NCBI RefSeq assembly: GCF_000827885.1
Contig: NZ_JTKH01000006.1
Location: 186,001-250,000, forward strand
DNA: 64,000 bases
Origin: Vibrio renipiscarius
Lineage (GTDB): Bacteria > Pseudomonadota > Gammaproteobacteria > Enterobacterales > Vibrionaceae
Direction of reading: 5' to 3'
Positions 43,622 to 54,059 of this stretch are shown here, piece after piece; within the stretch, counting starts at the first letter, position 1; each line of letters opens with the position of its first letter. A program made the translations under genes and the position numbers. The notes beneath the pieces were generated by a model that was not told the DNA's origin, searched no databases, and saw nothing but the letters and a program-made list of their open reading frames with translations.

Positions 43622-46257
43622 TACTCTTTCTCCTCAGATTGTTTTTGTTGTTCTTGTTCTGCTTTACGAGCTTTTGCTCGGGCAATTGCAGCGGCGACGG
43701 CGGCTTTCTTTGGATCAACGTCGTCTACGGCTTCAATCGCTTCGCTTGGCGCTTCAACGGATTCTTTTACTGATGATTCTGCTTGCTCAGCTTTGCGTGC
43801 TTTTGCTCGGGCAATTGCAGCGGCGACGGCAGCTTTTTTGGGATCAACGGCGTTTACGGCTTCAATTGCTTCGCTTGGCGCTTCAACAGATTCTTTTACT
43901 GATGATTCAGCTTGTTCAGCTTTGCGTGCTTTAGCTCGGGCAATCGCCGCAGCAACAGCGGCTTTTTTTGCATCCGCTTCGCTTGGTGCGTCGGCCGGTG
44001 TGCTTTCCGGTTCAGCTTGCTCGGCTTTGCGTGCTTTTGCTCGGGCAATTGCAGCGGCTACAGCGGCTTTCTTTGCATCCGCTTCGCTTGGTGCGTCGGC
44101 CGGTGTGCTTTCTGGTTCAGCTTGCTCGGCTTTGCGTGCTTTTGCTCGGGCAATTGCAGCGGCTACAGCGGCTTTCTTTGCATCCGCTTCGCTTGGTGCG
44201 TCGGCCGGTTTTCTTTCTGGTTCAGCTTGTTCAGCTTTGCGTGCTTTAGCTCGCGCAATTGCAGCGGCTACAGCGGCTTTCTTTGCATCCGCTTCGCTTT
44301 CCGGTTCAGCTTGCTCAGCTTTGCGTGCTTTAGCTCGGGCAATCGCCGCAGCAACAGAGGCTTTCTTCGCATCCGCTTCGTTTACGGCCTCAATCCCGTT
44401 ATTTTCAGCGTTAGCTGGTGCAGCATCTGCTTGCATTTGCTGTGCTTTTTTGGCTTTTGCGCGCGCAATGGCGGCGGCGACAGCACTTTGTTTATTGCTT
44501 GCAGAGGTCGGTTCTGTATTGCCCGTTATTTCATTGTGCAATTCAGCTTTACGCTCACGAGCTTGGCGTTTGCGCTCTTTACGCAACTTAACCATTTCAC
44601 TATTGTCTGGTTCAGCTTGGCCTTGCTGCATCGCTTGTGCTTGTTTCTCTTTTGCGCGTGCAATGGCTGCCGCAACCGCGGGTTTAACGTCTGGCGTATT
44701 CGCTTCGGCTTCTGTTTTTTGCGCTTTAACACGAGCAATCGCGGCGGCAATGGCATCATCGCTGCCACTCGATTTCATCTCTTGACGGCGATCATCGGCC
44801 GCTTTCTTAAAGCGGTTTTCTCGTTCGGCTTTATCACGCTCTAAACGCAGTTTCTTATCTTCAAAACGTTGACGTGCACGCTCGGCAGAATCGGCTTCCT
44901 CTTTACGTGTTCGGATTTCCGCTTTTGCTTGACGATAGTATTGAACCAGTGGGATTTCGCTTGGGCATACAAAAGCACAGGCACCACATTCAATACAGTC
45001 TTTGATATTGAGCTCGGTACATTTATCGAAATCTTGTGCCTTGGCATACCATTGTAGCTGTTGCGGTAGCAGTGAAGCCGGACACGCTTCAGCACAGGCA
45101 CCACAACGAATGCAGGCCATTTCATGTTGATCCGATACGATTTCGCGGCGCGTTGGCGCCAAAATGCAGTTGGAGGTTTTCGTGATTGGCACATTGGCAT
45201 GTGGCAGAGTAAAGCCCATCATCGGGCCACCCATGATCAAGCGTGGCAGTTTACGCTCAGCTTTGTAATCAAACTCATCCAACAGGGCTTGAACGGGGGT
45301 ACCGATCAAGGTCCAAATATTTTTTGGTTGGCGAAATGCATTGCCCGTGAGAGTGACAATACGTTCAATCAACGGTTCACCATGGCACACCGCGCGCTGA
45401 ATCGCATACAGTGAGCCAACGTTTTGCACTAACAAGCCAATATCGGCTGGGATGCCATTGTTGGGCACTTCTTTGTTAGTGAGCACTTTGATGAGCTGTT
45501 TTTCACCACCCGAAGGGTATTTGGTTGGAATCACGCGGATCACAATATCTTTGTGCTGCGCAGCCAATTCGAGCGCTTTGATGGCGTCTGGCTTGTTATC
45601 CTCAATACCGATGATAGTGAGTTTCGGCTTTAGAATGTGCTCAACAATTTCAATGCCTTGGATAATCGCATCAGCGTATTGCTGCATTAATACATCATCG
45701 GCAGTAATGTAAGGTTCACATTCCGCCGCATTGATGATCAAAATTTCAGTACGACCAAGCCCGGCTTGAATTTTTTTCGCCGTTGGGAAGCCTGCGCCCC
45801 CCATACCTGAAATACCCGCTTGACGGATCACTTCAATCAGCGCTTCGGGTGTTTTCTCTTGAAAGTTTTCGTCGTTATTTTCGTGACTGTGGCTCGCGAC
45901 CCATTCTTCTTTGAAGTCAGGTTCAATTACGATACAGATTTCTGATAAACCTGATGGATGAGCGGTCGTGCGTGGTTCAATCGCGGTAATAATGCCAGAC
46001 GTTGGCGCATGCACAGGCAACATGAAACTCATGTCGTACTTGGTCAGAGGTTGACCTTTTAATACGCGATCGCCCGCAGAAACAATCAAATTGCCCGGTT
46101 TACCAATGTGTTGTTTGATCGGTAAAACGATCTCTTTGGCGATGGATGCGCGATCAAGAGTGGTTTTTAGCGACTGTTGTTTATTTTCTGGTGGATGAAC
46201 GCCGCCTGGAAAGTTCCAAAGTGCGCCAGTTTTAATTTGTTCGATTAATGACAACAT
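43621..46257 (-). CDS. rnfC: Electron transport complex subunit RnfC with a long alanine/lysine-rich repeat tail
   Basis: This 878-residue cytoplasmic subunit binds NADH, FMN and two [4Fe-4S] clusters. The core (about 1-450) shows [23 protein letters not shown] (nucleotide site) and two ferredoxin motifs, [12 protein letters not shown] and [12 protein letters not shown]. The tail (about 500-878) consists of repeats with the core [15 protein letters not shown], seven well conserved and several degenerate. E. coli RsxC has a similar but shorter tail (740 residues in total). The start at 46257 fits [11 protein letters not shown]. Confidence 0.95.
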   Translation of the reverse strand: MLSLIEQIKTGALWNFPGGVHPPENKQQSLKTTLDRASIAKEIVLPIKQHIGKPGNLIVSAGDRVLKGQPLTKYDMSFMLPVHAPTSGIITAIEPRTTAHPSGLSEICIVIEPDFKEEWVASHSHENNDENFQEKTPEALIEVIRQAGISGMGGAGFPTAKKIQAGLGRTEILIINAAECEPYITADDVLMQQYADAIIQGIEIVEHILKPKLTIIGIEDNKPDAIKALELAAQHKDIVIRVIPTKYPSGGEKQLIKVLTNKEVPNNGIPADIGLLVQNVGSLYAIQRAVCHGEPLIERIVTLTGNAFRQPKNIWTLIGTPVQALLDEFDYKAERKLPRLIMGGPMMGFTLPHANVPITKTSNCILAPTRREIVSDQHEMACIRCGACAEACPASLLPQQLQWYAKAQDFDKCTELNIKDCIECGACAFVCPSEIPLVQYYRQAKAEIRTRKEEADSAERARQRFEDKKLRLERDKAERENRFKKAADDRRQEMKSSGSDDAIAAAIARVKAQKTEAEANTPDVKPAVAAAIARAKEKQAQAMQQGQAEPDNSEMVKLRKERKRQARERKAELHNEITGNTEPTSASNKQSAVAAAIARAKAKKAQQMQADAAPANAENNGIEAVNEADAKKASVAAAIARAKARKAEQAEPESEADAKKAAVAAAIARAKARKAEQAEPERKPADAPSEADAKKAAVAAAIARAKARKAEQAEPESTPADAPSEADAKKAAVAAAIARAKARKAEQAEPESTPADAPSEADAKKAAVAAAIARAKARKAEQAESSVKESVEAPSEAIEAVNAVDPKKAAVAAAIARAKARKAEQAESSVKESVEAPSEAIEAVDDVDPKKAAVAAAIARAKARKAEQEQQKQSEEKE
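43640..44400 (-). repeat. Coding tandem repeat in rnfC
   Basis: Seven units contain [15 protein letters not shown]. Spacers come in two types: [16 protein letters not shown] (35-residue, 105-base period) and [21 protein letters not shown] (43-residue, 129-base period). Near-identical neighbouring DNA units imply recent duplication, and copy number probably varies between strains. Confidence 0.9.
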
Positions 46258-46265
46258 ACCAGCCC

Positions 46266-46850
46266 TTAATTCACGCGATTCTGCGCATCGGCAGAAGGGG
46301 TAATATCGACAACAGGAATAGCATTTAATTGCCATTTCCAATTCGCTGTAGTGGTTTCTACAGGGATCATTTCAATACAATCCGTTGGGCATGGAGCAAC
46401 ACAAAGATCACAACCGGTACATTCATCCTTAATGACGGTATGTAATGCTTTCGTCCCACCCACAATCGCATCGACTGGGCAAGCTTGAATGCATTTAGTG
46501 CAACCGATACACATGTCTTCATGAATAAACGCAACGGTTTTGACTGCGCTATCAAGATCATGAGCAGATTCGGTGGCTTCAACGCCCATTAGAGCGGCCA
46601 GTTTTTCAATCGTAGCTTGACCACCAGGGGGGCATTTGTTGATTGCGTCGCCATTCGCTATTGCTTGAGCGTAGGGGCGACAGCCAGGATAACCACACTG
46701 GCCACATTGAGTCTGTGGCAGAATTTCATCGATTTGGTCGACGATAGGATCGGCTTCAACTTTAAAGCGAATGGAAGCAAACCCAAGCAGCGCGCCAAAA
46801 ACCGCGGCTAAAACCGCGAGGGCGACAATGGCAATGACAATGGTATTCAT
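46266..46850 (-). CDS. rnfB: Electron transport complex subunit RnfB (iron-sulfur)
   Basis: This 194-residue protein has one N-terminal membrane helix, a four-cysteine cluster motif ([16 protein letters not shown] with the distal NKCPPGG) and two ferredoxin-type [4Fe-4S] motifs ([24 protein letters not shown]). It is the entry or exit point for ferredoxin electrons. It overlaps the rnfA stop by one base and lies 8 bases before rnfC. Confidence 0.96.
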   Translation of the reverse strand: MNTIVIAIVALAVLAAVFGALLGFASIRFKVEADPIVDQIDEILPQTQCGQCGYPGCRPYAQAIANGDAINKCPPGGQATIEKLAALMGVEATESAHDLDSAVKTVAFIHEDMCIGCTKCIQACPVDAIVGGTKALHTVIKDECTGCDLCVAPCPTDCIEMIPVETTTANWKWQLNAIPVVDITPSADAQNRVN

Positions 46851-47431
46851 TACAGCTTCACCAATCCAGTAAAGCCCATAAAGGCAAGAGACATCAGTCC
46901 GGCAGTGATCATCGCAATCGATGCACCTTTGAATGGCGTAGGAACATCAGCCGCGGCAATACGTTCACGCATCGACGCAAAGAGAATCAACACCAAAGAG
47001 AAGCCCACTGCTGCACCAAAACCATAAATAATGGATTCGATGAAGTTGTGGTTTTCGTTGATATTGAGCAAAGCCACGCCGAGTACCGCGCAGTTGGTGG
47101 TAATCAGCGGTAAGAAGATTCCCAACAAGCGATAGAGCGTAGGGCTGGTCTTATGCACGACCATTTCAGTGAATTGAACCACGACCGCGATGACGAGAAT
47201 AAAGCTCATCGTACGCAAATAACTCAGTTCTAACGGCACTAAAATGTAGCTTTCAACAAGATAGGCACACACAGAAGCAAGGGTTAGCACAAACGTGGTT
47301 GCTAGCCCCATCCCAATTGCAGTTTCGAGTTTTTTAGACACGCCCATAAATGGACAGAGGCCCAAAAACTTCACTAGTACAAAGTTGTTGACGAGCACAG
47401 TGCCAACCAACAACAAAAGATATTCGGTCAT
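46850..47431 (-). CDS. rnfA: Electron transport complex subunit RnfA
   Basis: This 193-residue membrane subunit has six helices ([19 protein letters not shown] at the start) and conserved [12 protein letters not shown], whose cysteine helps hold the intramembrane cluster. It is the same length as E. coli RsxA and is the first gene of rnfABCDGE-nth, so the operon promoter lies upstream of 47431. Confidence 0.96.
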   Translation of the reverse strand: MTEYLLLLVGTVLVNNFVLVKFLGLCPFMGVSKKLETAIGMGLATTFVLTLASVCAYLVESYILVPLELSYLRTMSFILVIAVVVQFTEMVVHKTSPTLYRLLGIFLPLITTNCAVLGVALLNINENHNFIESIIYGFGAAVGFSLVLILFASMRERIAAADVPTPFKGASIAMITAGLMSLAFMGFTGLVKL

Positions 47432-47790
47432 AGTATTAATTTAAGAAATTCCGATCCCAGTATTATCCTGCTTTGCTCAGTTAATAACAACCAAGGAAAG
47501 CTAAGGTTTTTCTCTCCTGAGTGAAAATTATACGCATAATTGCCACGTTTTGGTCTGTTGTGGTTTTGAGCGTTGAGCCGTTTGTGATTAATGCGTCACC
47601 AAGTGTACATGCTTCTGTTGCTTTGTTATTACAAGGTGATAACAGCAAGGGGAGATATCGCGATACGCTAAGCAGTTTTGTAATATGGTTTTTTACTGTT
47701 GTACCAACTGTGACGTGATGCGGATAATTTATGCAATAAAGAACTTACAATTCACAGGGTTAAATGAACGTTGTCATCAAGGAGTTTGAT
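47432..47790. promoter_or_regulatory. Divergent rnfA / dcu intergenic region
   Basis: These 359 bases hold the rnf and dcu promoters. A GTG-started frame (47521-47718) has no convincing ribosome binding site or family features and I did not accept it. I see no clear FNR site, although both flanking genes are often oxygen-regulated. Confidence 0.45.
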
Positions 47791-49104
47791 GTGTTTTTTA
47801 TTGAGTTTTTTATTGTTCTAGGATGTATTTTAATCGGTGCCCGTATTGGCGGGATTGGCCTTGGTGTTTTAGGCGGGGTCGGTCTAGCCATTTTGAGTTT
47901 TGGCTTTGGCTTGAAACCAACCAGTCCACCGATTGATGTTATGCTGATGATTATGGCGGTCGTCGCCGCAGCAGCAGCGATGCAAGCTTCAGGTGGCTTG
48001 GATTACTTAATCAAAATTGCGTCTAATATTTTACGCAAAAACCCTCGTCACATTACCTTTATTGCCCCTTTAGTGACGTACACTTTTACTTTCCTTGCCG
48101 GTACGGGCCACGTTGCTTACTCAGTACTGCCTGTTATCGCTGAAGTCAGTCGTCGTAGTGGTGTTCGCCCTGAACGTCCACTTGGCATGGCGGTTATAGC
48201 TTCTCAGTTTGCTATTGTGGCAAGTCCAATTGCGGCTGCGGTTGTGGCTTTGGTTGCGTTCCTTGAACCACAAGGCATCACTCTTGCTGACGTACTGATG
48301 GTGACGATTCCGGGTACTTTCCTTGGTTTAGCGGCGGCGTGTCTGATCGTGAATAAGCTGGGCAAAGAGCTGAAAGACGATCCAGAATATCTACGTCGTA
48401 TGGAAGATCCTACTTTCCGCGCTGAAATGGAAGCGGAAGTACAAGTTGATGAGCTTGTGATTAAGCCTCAAGCAAAAACAGCCGTAGGTCTATTTTTATT
48501 TGGTGCTTTGGCCGTTGTCATTATGGGTGCTTTCCCTGTACTGCGTCCTAACTTTGACGGCTCACCGATGGGGATGGCACATACCATCGAAATCATCATG
48601 CTGGCGATCGGTGCATTGATCATTTTGATCTGTAAACCTGATGGGAACGATATTACTCAAGGCTCGGTATTCCATGCCGGTATGCGCGCTATCGTCGCTA
48701 TCTTCGGTATCGCATGGCTAGGTGATACGTTCATCGCAGGCCACGATTTAATGGTGAAAGAAGCGGTGTCAGGCATGGTTGAAATCGCGCCTTGGACTTT
48801 CGCATTCGCACTGTTTGGTTTATCGGTCATGGTGAACAGCCAAGGTGCAACCACGGCAGTATTGGTGCCGGTTGGTATCATGCTTGGTCTACCGACTGAA
48901 GTGATTATCGCGACGTTTGTGGCAGTTAATGGTTACTTCTTTATCCCGAACTACGGCCCAATCATCGCATCGATTGATTTTGACCGCACGGGCACAACTA
49001 AGATTGGTAAATATATCTTCAACCACAGCTTCATGATCCCAGGCTTACTGAGTATGGTATTTAGTATTTTGTTTGGTTTTATGTTTGCAGGTTTTGTTCT
49101 TTAG
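47791..49104 (+). CDS. Anaerobic C4-dicarboxylate transporter, DcuA/DcuB family
   Basis: This 437-residue inner-membrane protein has about 12 membrane segments. It exchanges fumarate, malate or aspartate for succinate during anaerobic growth. Strong family segments are [58 protein letters not shown] and [18 protein letters not shown]. Both DcuA and DcuB share these, so I leave the symbol blank. The start is taken as GTG 47791 because AAGGAG lies 6 bases upstream; the ATG at 47764 would add nine residues and place that AAGGAG inside the gene. Confidence 0.9.
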   Translation: MFFIEFFIVLGCILIGARIGGIGLGVLGGVGLAILSFGFGLKPTSPPIDVMLMIMAVVAAAAAMQASGGLDYLIKIASNILRKNPRHITFIAPLVTYTFTFLAGTGHVAYSVLPVIAEVSRRSGVRPERPLGMAVIASQFAIVASPIAAAVVALVAFLEPQGITLADVLMVTIPGTFLGLAAACLIVNKLGKELKDDPEYLRRMEDPTFRAEMEAEVQVDELVIKPQAKTAVGLFLFGALAVVIMGAFPVLRPNFDGSPMGMAHTIEIIMLAIGALIILICKPDGNDITQGSVFHAGMRAIVAIFGIAWLGDTFIAGHDLMVKEAVSGMVEIAPWTFAFALFGLSVMVNSQGATTAVLVPVGIMLGLPTEVIIATFVAVNGYFFIPNYGPIIASIDFDRTGTTKIGKYIFNHSFMIPGLLSMVFSILFGFMFAGFVL

Positions 49105-49145
49105 AATGAGAGAACAAAAAGTACGGTAACAATCTCGGTAACAAT

Positions 49146-49171
49146 AAGGCGCCTTCGGGCGTCTTTTTTTG
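49146..49171 (+). terminator. Intrinsic terminator after the dcu gene
   Basis: GGCGCC pairs with GGCGTC (one G-U pair) around the stable TTCG tetraloop, then a T-run. Confidence 0.9.
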
Positions 49172-49277
49172 TTCGTTAAAATGACCACAACCGAATGCTA
49201 GTTAGCGTAAGTCTTTGAGCATTCTTGCTCAGGATGGGAGGTATGTATGGGGCTTAACGTTGATGCTTCGGAAATAA

Positions 49278-49309
49278 AAAAAGCTCAACCGTTAGGTTGA
49301 GCTTTTTCT
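49278..49309 (-). terminator. Intrinsic terminator of tRNA-Asn
   Basis: AAGCTCAACC (49281-49290) pairs with GGTTGAGCTT (49295-49304); on the minus strand a T-run follows. Confidence 0.88.
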
Positions 49310-49316
49310 TTGAATT

Positions 49317-49392
49317 TGGCTCCCCCTGCAAGACTTGAACTTGCGACATACGGATTAACAGTCCGCCGTTCTACCGACTGAACTAAGGGGGA
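49317..49392 (-). tRNA. tRNA-Asn (anticodon GTT)
   Basis: This is a 76-base tRNA on the minus strand, with the CCA end encoded. The acceptor arm TCCCCCT pairs with AGGGGGA. The D-arm is TTCAGTCGGTAGAA, the anticodon loop reads CTGTTAA with GTT at its centre, and the T-arm contains GTTCAAGTC. It stands alone with its own terminator. Confidence 0.96.
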
Positions 49393-49934
49393 ATTGCTTT
49401 AGAAGCGGGGTGAATATTAGCGAGAGCTTACGGAGGTGTCAATAACTGAATGCAACAAAATGAGGCAAAATTTGGTAAAAAATAACTTTACTTTCGTGCA
49501 AGGCTTGTCGTTATTGGCTTGGATTTACTTATCCACTAAATTTGTGGATAACCATGTTGATGAAACCTGAATTAAAAATAGTTATCCACAAAATGGGATT
49601 TTTCATTATCTTAGATTAAAGAAGGATCTTTGCTAATGCTATGTCTGACAGTGCTTTATTGTTATTTTGATCAAAATTCGTTGTGAAATTCAAATGATGA
49701 GCAACTGCGAGAAACTGCACATTTTCAATCTTTTGTGAATAAGCTGTGTATGGAGGAGGTGAGATTTTTAGGGGGTGTTGCTGTAGGGCGAAGAATAGTA
49801 TCAGGATCATAAGAGCGGATCTAGACTTAATCGAGTAAAACTAAAAATTCAGCCATTAATTTTTTAGCTTAGCTATTGAGTCTGTATATATATACAGACA
49901 AAATAGGGGAAGAATATAGAACCTCGAGGATGTT
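49393..49934. promoter_or_regulatory. Region upstream of tRNA-Asn and uvrB
   Basis: These 542 bases carry the tRNA promoter and the SOS-controlled uvrB promoter (LexA box 49882-49897). A 64-codon minus-strand frame at 49616-49810 lacks family features and was not accepted. The stretch is A/T-rich with several TTATCCACAA-like words (near 49528 and 49580) that resemble DnaA boxes. Confidence 0.45.
49882..49897 (+). promoter_or_regulatory. LexA (SOS) box of uvrB
   Basis: CTGTATATATATACAG is a perfect match to the SOS consensus CTGT(AT)4ACAG, 37 bases before the uvrB start codon. Confidence 0.93.
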
Positions 49935-51965
49935 ATGAGCAAACTGTATGAGCTTGTCTCAGATTACCAACCGTCAGGTGATCAACCTACGGCGATAAAA
50001 AAGCTATTAGATGGCATTGATTCAGGTTTAGCCCATCAGACATTACTTGGGGTGACGGGATCGGGAAAAACCTTCACGCTAGCGAATGTGATCGCGCAAG
50101 CGCAGCGTCCTGCCATTTTACTTGCGCCGAATAAAACCCTTGCCGCCCAGCTCTACGGTGAGATGAAATCGTTCTTCCCGAATAACGCCGTAGAGTATTT
50201 CGTCTCTTACTACGACTATTACCAACCTGAAGCTTATGTGCCGACGACAGATACTTTTATTGAAAAAGACTCGTCAATAAACGCGCATATTGAACAAATG
50301 CGTCTTTCCGCGACCAAAGCGCTGCTTGAGCGTAAAGATGCGATTATTGTCGCGTCGGTGTCTGCTATTTATGGTTTGGGTGATCCACAAGCCTATTTGC
50401 AAATGATGTTGCATGTTCGACGTGGTGACATTATCGATCAACGTGACATGATTCGCCGTCTAGCGGAGCTGCAATATACGCGCAATGACGTGGCTTTTGA
50501 ACGTGGCCAATTTCGAGTTCGTGGTGAAGTCATCGATATTTTCCCCGCGGAATCTGAGCAAGATGCCGTTAGAATCGAAATGTTTGATGATGAAATTGAT
50601 TGCATCAGCGTGTTTGATCCGCTCACAGGGGCGCTCAAGCAGCGTGATTTGGCGCGTTATACGATTTATCCCAAAACGCACTATGTGACTCCAAGAGATC
50701 GAATTTTGGATGCCATCGAACATATCAAAGTCGAATTAGCGCAGCGTAAAAGTTATCTTTTAGACAGTAATAAACTGCTAGAAGAGCAGCGCATTAGTCA
50801 GCGTACGCAATTTGATATTGAAATGATGAATGAGCTTGGCTTCTGTTCGGGGATTGAAAACTACTCTCGTTATCTCAGTGGACGCTTAGAGGGGGAGCCG
50901 CCTCCGACGCTGTTCGATTATTTGCCTCATGACGGTTTGCTGGTGATTGATGAGTCACACGTCACGGTTCCGCAAATTGGCGCGATGTTTAAAGGCGACC
51001 GCTCGCGTAAAGAAACATTGGTGGAATATGGTTTTCGTCTGCCTTCTGCATTGGATAACCGACCGCTTAAATTTGAAGAATTTGAAGCGTTGGCGCCGCA
51101 AACTATTTTTGTTTCAGCGACACCGGGCCACTATGAGTTAGAAAAGTCAGGCGATGACATTGCCGATCAAGTTGTGCGACCAACAGGACTGCTTGACCCA
51201 GAGTTGGAAGTTCGCCCCGTTTCGACACAGGTGGATGATCTGCTCTCTGAAATCCGCATTCGTGCCGCTAAAGATGAGCGTGTACTTGTCACCACATTGA
51301 CGAAGCGAATGGCAGAAGATCTGACGGAATATCTGACGGAGCATGATGTGAAAGTTCGTTATTTGCACTCGGACATTGATACCGTTGAGCGTGTTGAAAT
51401 TATCCGAGACCTACGTTTGGGCGTGTTTGACGTGTTAGTAGGTATTAACTTACTACGCGAAGGTTTGGATATGCCAGAGGTGTCGTTGGTGGCGATTCTT
51501 GATGCTGACAAAGAAGGTTTTCTTCGTTCAGAACGTTCATTGATTCAAACGATCGGTCGTGCTGCTCGTCATATTGAAGGCAAAGCTATTTTGTATGCCG
51601 ATAGAATCACCGGCTCAATGCAGCGTGCGATGGATGAAACCGATCGCCGTCGTGAGAAGCAACACGCTTACAATATTGAGAAAGGTATCTCTCCAACGGC
51701 TCTAAGACGTAATATCAAAGATATTATGGAGCTGGGGGACATTGCGCGAGGTCGTAAGAAAACACCAGGCAAGCAAGTACCACTGTCGAAAGTCGCGGAA
51801 TCGTCGCAAAGCTATCAAGTGATGACGCCACAACAACTTGAGAAAGAGATCAGTAGACTGGAGGCGCAAATGTACCAGCATGCACAAAATCTTGAGTTTG
51901 AATTGGCGGCAGAAAAACGCGATGACATTGAGAAATTACGCGCTCAATTCATTGTGAATAGTTGA
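49935..51965 (+). CDS. uvrB: Excinuclease ABC subunit B
   Basis: This 676-residue helicase-like damage-verification subunit loads UvrC in nucleotide excision repair. Motifs: Walker [10 protein letters not shown] (about 39-47), the beta-hairpin [12 protein letters not shown], DEBox-type [16 protein letters not shown], and motif [11 protein letters not shown]. The C-terminal UVR domain (about 635-670; [20 protein letters not shown]) binds UvrA and UvrC. It is controlled by the LexA box just upstream. Confidence 0.97.
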   Translation: MSKLYELVSDYQPSGDQPTAIKKLLDGIDSGLAHQTLLGVTGSGKTFTLANVIAQAQRPAILLAPNKTLAAQLYGEMKSFFPNNAVEYFVSYYDYYQPEAYVPTTDTFIEKDSSINAHIEQMRLSATKALLERKDAIIVASVSAIYGLGDPQAYLQMMLHVRRGDIIDQRDMIRRLAELQYTRNDVAFERGQFRVRGEVIDIFPAESEQDAVRIEMFDDEIDCISVFDPLTGALKQRDLARYTIYPKTHYVTPRDRILDAIEHIKVELAQRKSYLLDSNKLLEEQRISQRTQFDIEMMNELGFCSGIENYSRYLSGRLEGEPPPTLFDYLPHDGLLVIDESHVTVPQIGAMFKGDRSRKETLVEYGFRLPSALDNRPLKFEEFEALAPQTIFVSATPGHYELEKSGDDIADQVVRPTGLLDPELEVRPVSTQVDDLLSEIRIRAAKDERVLVTTLTKRMAEDLTEYLTEHDVKVRYLHSDIDTVERVEIIRDLRLGVFDVLVGINLLREGLDMPEVSLVAILDADKEGFLRSERSLIQTIGRAARHIEGKAILYADRITGSMQRAMDETDRRREKQHAYNIEKGISPTALRRNIKDIMELGDIARGRKKTPGKQVPLSKVAESSQSYQVMTPQQLEKEISRLEAQMYQHAQNLEFELAAEKRDDIEKLRAQFIVNS

Positions 51966-52068
51966 TTGTTCGATAGGTGATTCACATTAATCGGCTTCAA
52001 CACTTTAATACGCCGACACTTTAATTCTTCAACACACTGGCTAAGCCAGCAGTAAGCAAATAGCGGAC

Positions 52069-52166
52069 AAAAAAATAGCCAATAGAAAGAAAGGTTCTAT
52101 TGGCTGCTATTTGTGAACACTGAGTTCACTAACAACGTCAGTTGGCTAGGTGACCCATGAGGGTCA
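52069..52166 (-). ncRNA. qrr1: Quorum regulatory small RNA Qrr1
   Basis: This small RNA of about 98 nucleotides is read on the minus strand. It begins TGACCCTCATGGGTCACC (stem-loop 1), continues with the nearly invariant target-pairing region CTAGCCAACTGACGTTGTTA and GTGAA, and ends with a terminator stem (CCAATAGAA.../...TTCTATTGG) and a T-run. Qrr RNAs act with Hfq to control luxR/hapR-type and luxO messengers. A sigma-54 promoter and LuxO sites lie upstream, and luxO is divergent, the known qrr1-luxO layout of vibrios. Confidence 0.95.
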
Positions 52167-52175
52167 AATAGTATG

Positions 52176-52194
52176 TTGCACTAACCATGCCAAC
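52176..52194 (-). promoter_or_regulatory. Sigma-54 promoter of qrr1
   Basis: On the minus strand TTGGCATGGTTAGTGCAAC has GG and GC separated by 10 bases (-24/-12 elements), placing the start near 52166 at TGACCC. Confidence 0.9.
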
Positions 52195-52255
52195 CGATTA
52201 AAGCCACATAAATGGCTTAAAATCGGACTTCTCTTCAGTAAGTGATGGGTTCTAT

Positions 52256-52283
52256 TTGCAAATTGCAATGCGCAATGCAATTA
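52256..52283. promoter_or_regulatory. LuxO binding sites between qrr1 and luxO
   Basis: TTGCAAATTGCAA (52256-52268) is a perfect match to the LuxO consensus TTGCA-W3-TGCAA. Overlapping TTGCAATGCGCAA and GCGCAATGCAA give partial second sites. They lie about 95 bases upstream of the qrr1 start and just before luxO, fitting activation of qrr1 and autoregulation of luxO. Confidence 0.88.
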
Positions 52284-52293
52284 TTTAGATAGA

Positions 52294-53700
52294 ATGCAAA
52301 TGGATTTACGTGACTTGGCTATGCAGACAGAAACTCAAAAAAATAAATACCTCCTCATGGTTGAGGATACCGCTTCTGTGGCGGCTCTCTACCGTTCCTA
52401 CCTGACACCGCTTGGCATTGATATTAACGTTGTGGGTACTGGGCGAGATGCGATTGAAAGCTTAGCGGTCCGTACCCCTGATCTTATTTTGCTCGATTTA
52501 CGCCTGCCCGATATGACGGGGATGGATGTCCTTCACGCGGTTAAACAGCAAGATCCTGATGTGCCGGTTATTTTTATGACGGCGCATGGTTCCATTGATA
52601 CCGCGGTTGAAGCGATGCGACATGGTTCGCAAGACTTTTTGATCAAACCTTGTGAGGCCGACCGATTACGCGTTACGGTCAACAATGCAATGCGTAAGGC
52701 CAGTAAATTAAAAACCGAATCCGGCAATAGTCCCGTTTACCAAGGCTTTATTGGCAGCAGTCAAACCATGCAAGCGGTCTATCGCACCATTGACTCAGCG
52801 GCGAGCAGTAAAGCGAGTATTTTTATTACCGGTGAGAGTGGCACAGGCAAAGAAGTGTGTGCAGAGGCGATACACGCCACCAGTAAGCGAAGAGAGAAAC
52901 CGTTCATCGCGATTAACTGTGCGGCTATCCCTAAAGACCTGATTGAAAGCGAATTGTTTGGCCATGTGAAAGGGGCGTTTACCGGGGCGGCAACGGATAG
53001 ACAAGGCGCGGCTGAGTTGGCTGATGGTGGCACGCTGTTCTTGGATGAATTGTGCGAAATGGATTTGGAATTGCAAACAAAATTGTTGCGCTTCATCCAA
53101 ACGGGCACCTTTCAAAAGGTAGGCTCATCGAAAATGAAAAGCGTCGATGTGCGCTTTGTGTGTGCGACTAACCGTGATCCGTGGAAAGAGGTGCAGCAAG
53201 GCCGTTTCCGAGAAGATTTGTATTATCGCCTCTATGTTATCCCACTTCATTTACCGCCTTTGCGTGAAAGAGGCGAAGATGTCATTGAAATTGCATACTC
53301 CTTATTGGGCTTTATGTCGAAAGAAGAGGGTAAAGATTTTGTTCGACTGTCTCCGGATGTGGTCGAACGTTTTGCTCGCTTTGAGTGGCCAGGTAATGTG
53401 CGTCAATTACAAAACGTGTTGAGAAATGTTGTGGTGCTTAATAACGGCAGTGAAATCCAATTGGATATGCTCCCTCCGCCGTTGAATCAGCCGAGCGAAG
53501 GGTTACCTCGTGTCGTGATAGAAGACAATAATGCGCTATCAGTGCATGACATTTTTCCGTTGTGGTTGACCGAAAAAAATGCCATTGAACAAGCAATTTC
53601 CGCCTGCGAGGGCAATATTCCTAAAGCGGCGGGTTACTTAGACGTGAGTCCATCAACACTCTATCGCAAGCTGCAAGCTTGGAGTGAGAAGGAACAGTAA
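52294..53700 (+). CDS. luxO: Quorum-sensing sigma-54 response regulator LuxO
   Basis: This 468-residue NtrC-type activator, when phosphorylated at low cell density, turns on qrr genes with sigma-54. The receiver domain holds the phospho-acceptor in [10 protein letters not shown] (D68 with this start). The AAA+ domain has Walker A GESGTGKE, the sigma-54 loop [13 protein letters not shown] and [11 protein letters not shown]. The C-terminal Fis-type HTH is [17 protein letters not shown]. The start at 52294 gives an N-terminus about 15 residues longer than V. harveyi LuxO; ATG 52321 is possible. The receiver motif [18 protein letters not shown] is typical of LuxO. Confidence 0.97.
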   Translation: MQMDLRDLAMQTETQKNKYLLMVEDTASVAALYRSYLTPLGIDINVVGTGRDAIESLAVRTPDLILLDLRLPDMTGMDVLHAVKQQDPDVPVIFMTAHGSIDTAVEAMRHGSQDFLIKPCEADRLRVTVNNAMRKASKLKTESGNSPVYQGFIGSSQTMQAVYRTIDSAASSKASIFITGESGTGKEVCAEAIHATSKRREKPFIAINCAAIPKDLIESELFGHVKGAFTGAATDRQGAAELADGGTLFLDELCEMDLELQTKLLRFIQTGTFQKVGSSKMKSVDVRFVCATNRDPWKEVQQGRFREDLYYRLYVIPLHLPPLRERGEDVIEIAYSLLGFMSKEEGKDFVRLSPDVVERFARFEWPGNVRQLQNVLRNVVVLNNGSEIQLDMLPPPLNQPSEGLPRVVIEDNNALSVHDIFPLWLTEKNAIEQAISACEGNIPKAAGYLDVSPSTLYRKLQAWSEKEQ

Positions 53701-53720
53701 TCAGTGTTATGGAAGTGGTT

Positions 53721-54059
53721 ATGCAAGTATTAAATCAAGCAAAAGTGGATCGTTTGTCGAATGAGATAGGTCGAGAAAACGTGCCGATCTTATTGGATAT
53801 TTTCCTCGGTGAACTTGCCCAATACATTGAAAGGTTAACCACGGTTAGCGAAGGGCAAGGGGCTTATATTCAAGATATTAGCCATGCTTTGAAAAGCAGT
53901 GCGGCCAGTTTTGGTGCAGAAGCGTTGTGTGCGCTAGCGATTGATTTCGATGCAGCAGCGAAAGCGGGCGCATCGCTGAATGATGAAGAGACAAGACAAA
54001 AAATGATAGCGCTGTTGAAAGAAACACAGCAGCGCTATCACCACTTACTCAGCCAATAG
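53721..54059 (+). CDS. luxU: Quorum-sensing phosphorelay protein LuxU
   Basis: This 112-residue single-domain HPt protein passes phosphate from the LuxN/LuxQ/CqsS-type sensors to LuxO. The phosphorylated histidine is in ISHALKSSAASFGA. The start at 53721 (MQVLNQAK) aligns with V. harveyi LuxU and has GGAAGTGG upstream; an ATG at 53709 is also possible. It lies 20 bases after luxO, and its end overlaps the end of the convergent YvcK-like gene by 15 bases. Confidence 0.95.
   Translation: MQVLNQAKVDRLSNEIGRENVPILLDIFLGELAQYIERLTTVSEGQGAYIQDISHALKSSAASFGAEALCALAIDFDAAAKAGASLNDEETRQKMIALLKETQQRYHHLLSQ

Noticed and set aside
43793..44844. Two long plus-strand open frames (330 and 310 codons) opposite rnfC
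   Set aside because: They are rich in Ala/Ser or Cys/Phe because they are the reverse reading of the repeat tail of RnfC; no ribosome binding sites or family features.
47521..47718. 65-codon GTG-started frame between rnfA and the dcu gene
   Set aside because: No ribosome binding site; hydrophobic stretches do not form a recognisable protein; sits in the shared promoter region.
49520..49600. TTATCCACAA-like words resembling DnaA boxes and a possible origin
   Set aside because: Only a few copies, no dnaA, gidA or rctB nearby and no AT-rich unwinding element that I can define.
49616..49810. 64-codon minus-strand frame upstream of uvrB
   Set aside because: No convincing ribosome binding site or family feature; A/T-rich intergenic sequence.
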